Shown piece by piece: positions 35,192 to 43,244 of a stretch of DNA of 64,000 nucleotides (positions are counted from its first letter, which is position 1; every line of letters starts with the position of its first letter). The DNA comes from Gammaproteobacteria bacterium Ga0077536 (GTDB lineage Bacteria > Pseudomonadota > Gammaproteobacteria > Ga0077536): NCBI GenBank assembly GCA_001464935.1, contig LNEL01000060.1:179485-243484 (forward strand). The letters run 5' to 3'. The translations under genes and the position numbers were made by a program. The notes beneath the pieces are model-generated. The model was not told where the DNA came from. It saw only the letters and a list, made by a program, of their open reading frames with translations, and searched no databases.

Positions 35192-35444
35192 TGTGCTGAC
35201 GCGATCCTCGCAAACCGGACGCCACTTGTCCCGCCGGCCTTCCGTCGGACGCATTGCCGTCAAGATCTTTTACACGGCAGGCCCCGCGATGCGCGGTCTC
35301 TGACGTCGCGTCCAGTGCAATCAATCGTTTGAGTATGCTGGCCGGTTAATTGCTTCCAATCCGCGTGCGATCGCGCCGGCAACGGCGCCGGCATTGATTC
35401 CATTGACCATGCTCATCGAGTTCCACTCGCGAACGGAGGGTTTC

Positions 35445-36362
35445 GTGTTTTCATTCCTGCGCTCACGCGCGCTGGCGGCGGCCGCCACTTCCTGTGTTTT
35501 CATCGGTTTCAACGCATCGGCCGGGGCAGCCGAATGGCTCTACTGGACCGAAACCGGCCCCGGGGGCTTCCAGACGAACGGTCCGGCTTTCGTCATTCGC
35601 GCCAACGCCGACGGCACGGGCGCCACGGCCATCGTCTCCGGCGCCAACGTCATCAAGGGCCCCAACGGGCTCGAATCCTTCAACGGTGCGCTGTACTGGC
35701 CGGATCAGCAGAAGGACAGCGGGCGGGTTGCCGTCGACGGGAGTCAATTGCTCGAACTCGGCAGCGGTGCCTACGATATCGCAGCCAATGCCAACGCCGT
35801 GTTCTACTCGCTGGGCAGCGCCAACCGGATCCTGAAGTCGAATGCGGACGGATCCGGTCTCACGACCCTGATCACCGGGTTGTCCTTCCCGTTCGCCATT
35901 GATGTCAGCGCGACCCACCTGTACTGGTCCGAATTCAACAGCGGCAAGATTCGGCGTTCGAACCTCGACGGCAGCGACATCCAGGATCTGCTGGGCGGAA
36001 TCGTCGCCTACGACTTCGAAGTCACCGACGATGCGATCTTCTACGCGAATACCTTCCAGGGTGAAATCTGGCGCGCAAATCTCGACGGCAGCCAGGCGGT
36101 ACGGCTGATCGACACCAGCGACTTCATCAATGGCATCGACGTCACGGCCGACTTCCTCTACTGGTCGGACCTCGGCGGAGAAATCCGACGCGCGAGCCGG
36201 GATGGCAGCGGTGAACAGTTGCTGTACACCGCACCTGCCGGCGTCAGCATTCGGGGCGTCGTGGCCCTGACCAGCGTCGCACCGGTGCCGGTACCCGCCG
36301 CGCTGCCACTGTTGCTGGGCGCCATCGGCACGCTGGCCTGTCTGGGTCGTCGCCGCGCCTGA
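35445..36362 (+). CDS. YWTD-propeller exported protein with VPVP sorting tail
   Basis: About 305 residues. The GTG at 35445 is preceded by GGAGGG and opens directly into a signal peptide (FSFLRSRALAAAATSCVF, cleaved near SAGA). The body has repeated LDL-receptor class B-like units: LYWTETGPGG, ALYWPDQQKDSGRV, LYWSEFNSGKIRRSNLDGS, GEIWRANLDGS and LYWSDLGGEIRRASRDGS, which should form a beta-propeller. The end is a sorting tail (PVPVPAALPLLLGAIGTLA then GRRRA). In-frame ATGs at 35394 and 35409 lack a ribosome binding site. Probably surface-attached; ligand unknown. Confidence 0.8.
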   Translation: MFSFLRSRALAAAATSCVFIGFNASAGAAEWLYWTETGPGGFQTNGPAFVIRANADGTGATAIVSGANVIKGPNGLESFNGALYWPDQQKDSGRVAVDGSQLLELGSGAYDIAANANAVFYSLGSANRILKSNADGSGLTTLITGLSFPFAIDVSATHLYWSEFNSGKIRRSNLDGSDIQDLLGGIVAYDFEVTDDAIFYANTFQGEIWRANLDGSQAVRLIDTSDFINGIDVTADFLYWSDLGGEIRRASRDGSGEQLLYTAPAGVSIRGVVALTSVAPVPVPAALPLLLGAIGTLACLGRRRA

Positions 36363-36382
36363 ATGTAGCGGCCGAGGTCAAC

Positions 36383-36410
36383 GACACGGCGCGCCGATGC
36401 GCGTCGTGTC
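36383..36410. terminator. Hairpin after the YWTD-propeller gene
   Basis: Arms 36383-36393 and 36400-36410 pair at 10 of 11 positions around a 6-base loop, 20 bases after the stop. No T-tract is present, but position and strength suit a terminator. Confidence 0.5.
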
Positions 36411-36507
36411 CCGCCGGTACAGTCAAGGCTCGACGGGCGAGCCCGACTCGGGTTTACTCCCGTCCCCGGGCCCCCGCCCGCCGTGTTCAGCCCCGTGAGG
36501 TCCAGTG

Positions 36508-37977
36508 ATGTCCGCCGCTTCCCGCTCTGCCCGTCCGCTGCGCATCGTCATCATCGGCGCCGGCATGGCCGGCATCCTCAGCGCCATCAAACTGCGCGAG
36601 GCCGGCTTCGATGATTTCGTCCTCTACGAGAAGGCCGCCAGACTGGGCGGCACCTGGCGCGAGAACACATATCCCGGCATCGCCTGCGACGTGCCGGCGC
36701 ATCTGTACACGTACTCATTCGAACCGAACCCGGACTGGAGCCACGTGTTCGCGCCGGGCGACGAAATCCAGCGCTATTTCGAACGCGTCGCCGACAAGTA
36801 CGGTGTCACGGCGTCGATTCGCTGTGGCGTCGAAGTGCAGCGCTGCGAGTTCATCGAAGGTCGCTGGCAACTCCATCTCGGCAACGGGGCGACCGACACG
36901 GCCGACATCGTGATCGCGGCGTCCGGCGTGCTGCATCACCCGAATCTGCCCGACATACCAGGGCTCGACTGCTTCGGTGGCGCGAGCTTCCACAGCGCGC
37001 AATGGGATCACGCGGTGCCACTCGACGGTCGTCGCGTCGGCGTGATCGGGACCGGCTCGACGGCGATCCAGATCACCTCGGCGCTCGCCGCACGGGTAGC
37101 CCGGTTCACGCTGTTCCAGCGCACGGCGCAGTGGATCGCGCCGATCGAGAATCCGCCGTACAGCGCGGAAGAGCGTGCCGCCTTTGCGCGCGACCCGTCG
37201 CTGATCGAGAAGCTGCGGCGTGACATCGACAAGGCGGCGATCGAGAAAATCTCCAACGCCGTGATCGACGCCGAGTCGCCGGAGATGAAGAAAATCGAAG
37301 CGATGTGTCGCGCCAATCTTGAACGCCATGTGCACGATCCGGTGCTGCGCGAGAAACTCCGCCCGAATTATCGCGCCGCCTGCAAACGGCTGATCTTCTC
37401 GTCGGATTTCTACACGGCGATCCAGCATCCGAACGCCGAACTCGTCACCGATGCCATGGAACGCGTCGAAGCCGGCGGCGTGCGTACCCGCGACGGCCGT
37501 CTGCACGAGCTCGATGTCCTCGTGCTGGCGACCGGGTTTCGCGCCGATCGCTTCATCCGGCCGACGGTGGTTCGTGGCCGCCATGGCGTGGTGCTCGACG
37601 ACGTGTGGGCCGATCACCCGACGGCGTATCTGTCGTTGTCGGTCCCGGGCTTTCCGAATTTCTTCCTGCTGAACGGGCCGAACGGACCGGTCGGGAATTT
37701 CTCGCTGATCCAGATCGCCGAATTGCAGATCGGCTACGTGCTGCAGTTGATGACGCACATCCGCGACGGACACTGCCGCGAAATCAGCGCCAGTGCCGCG
37801 GCCACCAGGGCCTTCGATGTCGAACGCATCGAGGCGGCGAAGAAGAGCATCTGGGCCACGGGCTGCAAGAGCTGGTATCTCGACCGCAACGGCGTGCCGG
37901 CGAGCTGGCCCTGGACCTACACCCGCTTCGAAGACGAAATGTCGACGCCCAAGCTCGAAGCCTACGACCTGAACTGA
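36508..37977 (+). CDS. Flavin-containing monooxygenase, Baeyer-Villiger type
   Basis: About 489 residues. The FAD motif is VIIGAGMAGILSAIKLREAG, then GGTWRENTYPGIACDVPAHL, the Baeyer-Villiger fingerprint FGGASFHSAQW and the NADPH motif VGVIGTGSTAIQI. It lacks the N-terminal extension of the enzyme at 14608-16452 and is the shorter, 4-hydroxyacetophenone/steroid monooxygenase-like form. It uses NADPH, FAD and O2 on a ketone. I chose the ATG at 36508; an adjacent GTG at 36505 is possible. It is monocistronic and overlaps the end of the convergent dehydrogenase remnant by 16 bases. Confidence 0.87.
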   Translation: MSAASRSARPLRIVIIGAGMAGILSAIKLREAGFDDFVLYEKAARLGGTWRENTYPGIACDVPAHLYTYSFEPNPDWSHVFAPGDEIQRYFERVADKYGVTASIRCGVEVQRCEFIEGRWQLHLGNGATDTADIVIAASGVLHHPNLPDIPGLDCFGGASFHSAQWDHAVPLDGRRVGVIGTGSTAIQITSALAARVARFTLFQRTAQWIAPIENPPYSAEERAAFARDPSLIEKLRRDIDKAAIEKISNAVIDAESPEMKKIEAMCRANLERHVHDPVLREKLRPNYRAACKRLIFSSDFYTAIQHPNAELVTDAMERVEAGGVRTRDGRLHELDVLVLATGFRADRFIRPTVVRGRHGVVLDDVWADHPTAYLSLSVPGFPNFFLLNGPNGPVGNFSLIQIAELQIGYVLQLMTHIRDGHCREISASAAATRAFDVERIEAAKKSIWATGCKSWYLDRNGVPASWPWTYTRFEDEMSTPKLEAYDLN

Positions 37978-39317
37978 CGCAGCCTGCGCGCGCCGAGCGC
38001 CGCGCAGGCGCCCCCCAGGGCGAGCAGCGCGACCGCTGGCAGCGCGGGTACCTGCTCCGCCTCCAGCGGGGCCATCGGGTGCGGCGCAAAGCGATACACC
38101 GCGCCCAGACCCAGCATCACCACATACAGTGCACCGTCGGGCCCCTGGCGCAAGGAGACGGGCCGCGCGCCCGCGTAGTTCGCCACGTCGACCAGCGTCG
38201 CAGACGTGAACCCCGTGCGCGCGCCGTTGACCGGCAGCGCACGGACCCAGTGCGCGCTCGAATCACCCAAGACGTAGTGCAGGCCACCGAGCGCGGCCTG
38301 CCAGTCGGCGCTGTCGAGCACGAGTCCGCCGGTGACGGCCCGGCCGATCGTGCGGCCATACGCAAAGGCCGGCGGCGAACAGGGGCGCGACGGCGTCAGG
38401 CTTGCGCAGTTCAACCCTTCGACATCACCCCAGACGCGCGCACCCTCGACAAAGGGATAACCGAAATGTTCACCGGCGCCGCCGATCTACACGTCTTCGC
38501 TGCTGCCCTCGCCGACGTCCCCAGCCCACACCAGGCCGGTGACGGAGTCGACCCAGATCCGCCACGGATTGCGCAAGCCCCAGGCGTAGATGCGCGGATC
38601 CGGTGGTGCACTGGTCCACGCGCCGGTTGGCGTCGCGCAGGCCGTCACTGCGGCCACGCCCACGAGCGGGTTGTCGCCGGGCACGCTGCCGTCGAGATTC
38701 ACGCGCAACACCTTGCCGTTCGGCTTGTTCAGACAGCTGCCGTATTTGTTCGTCGGCGGCGACGCGTTCGCGCCCGTGTCACCGACGCCGACGTACAGCT
38801 GTCCGGCATGGACGGCAAGCCCGCCGCCGGCATGATTGGCCGGCCCTTCGAGCCCCGGCAGACCGGGGCCGGCGGCGATGAGCGGCTGGGGGTCGACGAT
38901 GAGCGTGTTGGCCGGCGTCAACACCGCGGCGTAGACGCGATGCTTGTCGCTGGTCGGCCCGTTGGACACGTAGAAATAGAAGCGATGGTTCGTCGCCACT
39001 GCCGGATCGGCGACGACGCCGAGCAGGCCTTTCTCCGACGCGCTGTCGAGCGTGCCGCCGAACGGATAGGCCACGTTCACCAGCGTGCCGTCGGCCTGGC
39101 GAACGACGACTTCGCCGGTCTTGCGAGTGATGATCGCGCGCCCGTCGCCGCCGAACGCAATGTCGGTCGCGAGCGGCAGCCCGGTCGCCCAACCGGTGTC
39201 GACGTCGATCTTGCCGATCAGCGCCGGTGCGAGCGTGGCTTGGACCGACGCACTCAGCAGCAGCGTGGCCCACAGGCAGGCGCCGGTCAGCGCCGTCATC
39301 GACGTTCGAGCAGACAT
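37962..39317 (-). pseudogene. PQQ-type sugar dehydrogenase with in-frame amber stop and sorting tail
   Basis: A 451-codon frame for a glucose/sorbosone dehydrogenase (soluble beta-propeller, PF07995-like): signal peptide, TGWATGLPLATDIAFGGDGR, EKGLLGVVADP, NHAGGGLAVHAGQLYVGVGD, YAWGLRNPWRIWVD and VWAGDVGEGSSEDV. Right after the last motif, TAG at 38489-38487 stops translation. The same frame continues beyond it with IGGAGEHFGYPFVEGARVWG to a VPALPAVALLALGG tail and an RRLRQ cluster. No frame change is needed, so it is a clean nonsense codon. It is either a real mutation, a sequencing error or a readthrough site. The upstream 276-residue product would lack the last propeller blades and the anchor. 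Confidence 0.78.
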
Positions 39318-39404
39318 CCTGTCCTCCCGGCGGCGCCTGTCAGTGACTGGGGTGTCTACCTTACCTGCGAGGCGATGACATTTTGATGACAGCGTCGATG
39401 ACTG

Positions 39405-40985
39405 CTAACGCACCAGGCCCCTGCCCGTGCCGACACCGACCGGGGTCGCGTAAGGGCCGGCACAGGTGTTCTGCGCCGACGTGCCCGGTCGCACATGCGA
39501 CAGCGGGTTCACCGGTGCGGCCGGGTTCGGCGGAAACGTCGGCGTGCCACGTGCAGCGTAGCCGCTGTCGCCGAACGGCTGCTTCGTGATGGCGAGCGCA
39601 TCGATGGCACCGACATTGGCCGGCGTCGACATCAGCGTGACCAGCGACGACCAGATCGCGTTGGCTCGGCTGAAGTCGACCGGATTCGGCACGTTGACCA
39701 GGTCGTTGACGTTGTTGCGGCGGACCGCGACGAGTTCGGCGAAATTCCCGTAGTTGCCCTCGATCAGGTTCGACAGCGTCGGGGCCACGCCGTCTATCTT
39801 CAGAAAGCGATAGCTCGCGCTGAGATCGGCGTTCTTCTCCGTGCTCTGATAGCCGACGGCCCAGATGTTCGAAGTCGCATGCGCATTGAGACACGCGTCG
39901 ACGCCGCTCGCGCTTTCGCTGCTGTTCACGGCGCACAGCGCCGACCCCGTGCAGGTGCCGGCCGGCATGTTGACCGCACCCGACCCGCAGCCCGTGCTGA
40001 GGAAATGCATGCTGGTCACCGCGTGCGCGCCGGAGCCCGCGTTGCGGCGGCAGAGGTTGATCGCGCCGCCGAGGCCCGCGTAGTCCTTGCCGGCCGTGCG
40101 CGAGGTCAGCGTATCAGCCGCATTCGGGCCCACCCAGACGTTGTTGCCGGTGCTCAGATCACGCGCGAGCAGCGAGCGCACCTCGTCGCGCGAGAGTATC
40201 GGCATGCAGGCCAGCGTATCGCCGACGGTGTGGCGAGGATGTACGGCATTCGCAGCAGGCGCCTCATAAGCGTCGCGAATGCCATTGGCGCCACTGATCG
40301 GAGACCCGGGATTGGCCGGGTTGTGGCGGGTCAAATCAACGCCGCCGACGGGATCGGGATTGCAGTCGCTGGTGGACGGGAATTTGGTCGCCTGCAGTGC
40401 GCGATAGAGATCGGTGGTGGCCACGAAGCCCAGCGCGAGACTCGCGATGGGTTGCACGGTCAGCGGGCTCACGTTCAGAAAGCTCGCGCCTGCGGGCGCG
40501 AGGGGCCCTTTCAGCGCGGCAGGCTCCACATCCGACAGACCGAAGTCAGGCGTCAGGTTCGCAAGCGCGGCAGCGGTCGTGCCGCAGTTGCTCCGCTCCG
40601 TGTAACTCCTGCCGCCGAGTGTCTTCGCGACGCTCGCGCCACAGCCCGCGAAGCCCGTGTTCAGAAACGGCTGCGGCGTCTTGCTGTCGACTCCGATCAC
40701 ACCTGCCGCCGAGCCACCTTCGTTCTTGCGGAACAGCACATTGAAGCCACCGACCTGACAGGCGATGTTGAAGTGCCGCGTGACGCCACCGTGTATCAGC
40801 AAATCGATAGGCTGACCCGCATCGCAGATGTCGCGGATCAGGATGTCCCGCAAGGCACCGGACGGCGAAGACGCGCCGGCAATGACGACGCTGTAGGTCG
40901 CGCTCACCGTGCCGGGATCGAAGGCGTGCGCCTGGGTCATCAGCAGCGCTGAGGCGAGGCTCGCCAGCGTGGAAACTGTCTTCAT
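39405..40985 (-). CDS. Large secreted PstS-like substrate-binding protein
   Basis: A 526-residue protein with a Sec signal peptide (MKTVSTLASLASALLMTQAHA). It begins the mature chain with YSVVIAGASSPSGALRDIL, reminiscent of phosphate-binding PstS-like proteins (GASA plus helix). It is rich in cysteine and serine, with many paired cysteines suggesting disulfides. It has no C-terminal sorting tail. Length is well above a standard PstS. I see no enzymatic motif. It may be a periplasmic or extracellular binding protein; this is low-confidence homology. It lies co-directional with, and upstream of, the broken sugar dehydrogenase gene. Confidence 0.55.
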   Translation of the reverse strand: MKTVSTLASLASALLMTQAHAFDPGTVSATYSVVIAGASSPSGALRDILIRDICDAGQPIDLLIHGGVTRHFNIACQVGGFNVLFRKNEGGSAAGVIGVDSKTPQPFLNTGFAGCGASVAKTLGGRSYTERSNCGTTAAALANLTPDFGLSDVEPAALKGPLAPAGASFLNVSPLTVQPIASLALGFVATTDLYRALQATKFPSTSDCNPDPVGGVDLTRHNPANPGSPISGANGIRDAYEAPAANAVHPRHTVGDTLACMPILSRDEVRSLLARDLSTGNNVWVGPNAADTLTSRTAGKDYAGLGGAINLCRRNAGSGAHAVTSMHFLSTGCGSGAVNMPAGTCTGSALCAVNSSESASGVDACLNAHATSNIWAVGYQSTEKNADLSASYRFLKIDGVAPTLSNLIEGNYGNFAELVAVRRNNVNDLVNVPNPVDFSRANAIWSSLVTLMSTPANVGAIDALAITKQPFGDSGYAARGTPTFPPNPAAPVNPLSHVRPGTSAQNTCAGPYATPVGVGTGRGLVR

Positions 40986-41063
40986 CTTTTGGCTCCCGTT
41001 ATCGGGTGTGCCGTGGCAGCGCGCGGCCGAACCGCGTCACGCGCTGCCAGCAGCGTGTCGGAC

Positions 41064-41921
41064 TCAGCGGCGGCGCCGCGCCGCGCCCGCGAGTGCCAGC
41101 AGGCCGGAACCCATCAGCCAGGCTGCGGCGGGCACCGGGATCGGCGTCACCGCCGACGTGAAGCTCAGCGTGCCGTTGGCGTCGAGCCGGAAAGTCCCCA
41201 GTTGTTCGGCCAGCACCGGCAACAGGTTCGACCCCGGCAACTGCGGGTCCTCGAGCAGCGGCGCATCGACCGGGCGCGACGGATCCTTGCGCAGGTAGTA
41301 GAAGGCCAGCGCGACATCGAGGCCGTCGGCGGTGGCGTCCTGCTTGGCAATCACGAAATCGTGATCGCCGGTCGGCGACACGAAGAAGTGATCCTGGCCG
41401 TCGGTGGCGGTGAGCACACCGTTCTCAGCGATGCCGGCAAGCTTGTTCGCCTGCAGCCACAGCGCATTGGACTCGACCTGGAAGTTGAGATCGCCACCGA
41501 GGGCTTCCTGGAGCGGACCGTCGACCGTCATCGCAAAGCCGAAATCGGTCGCGGTGTCCGGTGCGAAGATGTCGCCACCGGTGGTGCCGACGTTCGAGAT
41601 GCCGAACACCTGCCACTTCGCGTTCGCGGCGCGTTCGGGCGTCAGGAAGGCGCTGACTTCACTGTTCGTGATGCTGAACGACTGGCCGGCAGCCGCGAGC
41701 TGACGGATGTCGCGTACCTGCAGGTCGTCGTTCACCGTGTTGAGCGTCGCCGACAGGTCCCAGAGCAGGGATTCGCTGCCGGAAATCAGCGCGAGCACCA
41801 GATCGCCGCTGCCATTGCCGGTGTGGACGGCGCCAACGGCGTCGTCGAAAGAAAGTGCGTGTGCATTGACGCTGAACGCTGTCAGCAGCGCCGCACCGAT
41901 GAGTGTCGAAGATCGGGTCAT
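41064..41921 (-). CDS. Exported protein with IPVP-type sorting tail
   Basis: A 285-residue exported protein: signal peptide (TRSSTLIGAALLTAFSVNAHA), a body with FDDAVGAVHTGNGSGDLVLA and repeated beta-rich segments, then the tail IPVPAAAWLMGSGLLALAG followed by AARRRR. The tail closely matches that of the protein at 29019-29882. Function unknown; likely surface or matrix protein. It is followed on the same strand by the PstS-like secreted protein gene and is probably regulated separately from the protein at 42042. Confidence 0.75.
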   Translation of the reverse strand: MTRSSTLIGAALLTAFSVNAHALSFDDAVGAVHTGNGSGDLVLALISGSESLLWDLSATLNTVNDDLQVRDIRQLAAAGQSFSITNSEVSAFLTPERAANAKWQVFGISNVGTTGGDIFAPDTATDFGFAMTVDGPLQEALGGDLNFQVESNALWLQANKLAGIAENGVLTATDGQDHFFVSPTGDHDFVIAKQDATADGLDVALAFYYLRKDPSRPVDAPLLEDPQLPGSNLLPVLAEQLGTFRLDANGTLSFTSAVTPIPVPAAAWLMGSGLLALAGAARRRR

Positions 41922-42041
41922 GCCGTCCTCCTCCGTCGTTGTTGTCGTGATATCCCTGAAGCAGGCCCCGGTGTGCCTGTCGAGACCGGGGCGTGCGGCG
42001 CGCGCTTGCGGATGCCGGCCCCGCGGAGCCGGGGCTTCATT

Positions 42042-42806
42042 TCACCGGCCCAGCGCCTGCTGCGCTGTCCGGCGCCGCTTCAGGGCCAGCAGTCCGAGAC
42101 CGGACAGCATCAGCGGCAGTGCGGCTGGCACCGGCACCGGCGCCGGCGCGAAACCCGACAGGTTGGCCATGTACGGCAGCTGGTCTTCCTCGCCGCCCTG
42201 GAACAGGCCAACCGCGTTGTCGCGCAGCACGAAGTTCGGCGCGTTGGTCTTGATCAGGTACCACGCCGTGACGGGGTTCAGCTCTTCGACGTTGACGTCG
42301 GTGCCCAGCCCGATCACGTCCGCGTCCGGCAGATCCGGATCGTCGGTCGAGAGATGCGAGCCGGTGGAGCGCGCGGCGCTGAACATTCGCAGGTCATTGG
42401 CCGTCACCGCCAGCCATCCGAAGTCCGCGCCGAAGCCGGTGAAGCCACGCCGGTAGATGTCGTTGATTTCGCCCTCTTCCGCCGGGTCCATCACGATGCG
42501 GGAGCCGAACACCAGCATGCCGTCGGTCGAGTCGCGCAGCACGACGTCGAAGAACGTGCCGACTTCTTCGAGCTCACCGTCGTCCTCGTCGGGCAGCTCG
42601 AAGTCGGTCTGCCGCAGCGCGAGCACCGAGAAGTTGCTCGGCAATGCGAACGTGAGCCCGCCGTCGTCGGACGGCCCTTCGGGAATGTAGAACGGGTCGA
42701 ACGCGGGGTTGGCATTGCCGAAGATGCGCACGCCATTGACGAATGCGGAAGCCGGGAGTGCGGCGGCCACGAGGCCGGCGCAGATCAGGGCACGGACAGC
42801 TTGCAT
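42042..42806 (-). CDS. Exported protein paired with the TonB receptor, VPVP tail
   Basis: A 254-residue protein with a signal peptide (QAVRALICAGLVAAALPASA). The body carries RDSTDGMLVFGSRIV, EINDIYRRGFTG, NDLRMFSAARSTG and KTNAPNFVLRDN, then GGEEDQLPYM. Each of these blocks has a counterpart in the protein at 46297-47235, so the two are paralogues. The C-terminus is a VPVPAALPLMLSGLGLLAL tail with KRRR. It diverges from the TonB receptor, whose gene starts about 440 bases away. A surface or secreted partner of the receptor is plausible, but that is inference. Confidence 0.75.
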   Translation of the reverse strand: MQAVRALICAGLVAAALPASAFVNGVRIFGNANPAFDPFYIPEGPSDDGGLTFALPSNFSVLALRQTDFELPDEDDGELEEVGTFFDVVLRDSTDGMLVFGSRIVMDPAEEGEINDIYRRGFTGFGADFGWLAVTANDLRMFSAARSTGSHLSTDDPDLPDADVIGLGTDVNVEELNPVTAWYLIKTNAPNFVLRDNAVGLFQGGEEDQLPYMANLSGFAPAPVPVPAALPLMLSGLGLLALKRRRTAQQALGR

Positions 42807-43244
42807 GAAAGTTCTCCTCCGACGAGATGCGTTATTGGTATTGTCACGGTCGCCGGCGGATGCGCCGACGACGCGGGTGTTGCCTGACGATGCGAGTGGA
42901 GCGACGCACGAAGTCGTGCATTTGACGGCACTCTGCCGATGACGCTGAGGGCTCCGGTCGCTTCAGCGCGTTCAATGCCGTCGGCGGATTCTAAGGTGGT
43001 CATGACAGCTGTCCGTTAGGGAATTCTTCTCGACGCGGAGGCAGAGTTTTCCTCGCCCGCAAATGCGTCATGAACATCTCCCATGCCGAGCATTCACTCT
43101 TCCCGCCGCATGCGGGAATGATTCCTTGGCGCGACTCCGTACGGTTGATTAGTCTGCCGCAGGCGTCGCGTGCGCGTGTCCAGCGGGACACCACGTCGAC
43201 GGCCTGTGCACCGTTCCACGTCGCGTCACGGATTCAATATCGAT
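42807..43244. promoter_or_regulatory. Divergent promoter region of exported protein and TonB receptor
   Basis: A 438-base gene-free region between divergent genes. It should hold both promoters. AT-richer patches occur at 43015-43075 and 43140-43150. I see no clear operator, riboswitch or Fur-like box. Confidence 0.35.

Noticed and set aside
38411..38611. 66-codon minus-strand ORF bridging the amber site in another frame
   Set aside because: The original frame continues after the TAG with family motifs, so no frame change is needed and this ORF is a shadow.
40989..42887. 632-codon plus-strand ORF
   Set aside because: Antisense to two exported-protein genes with signal peptides and sorting tails.
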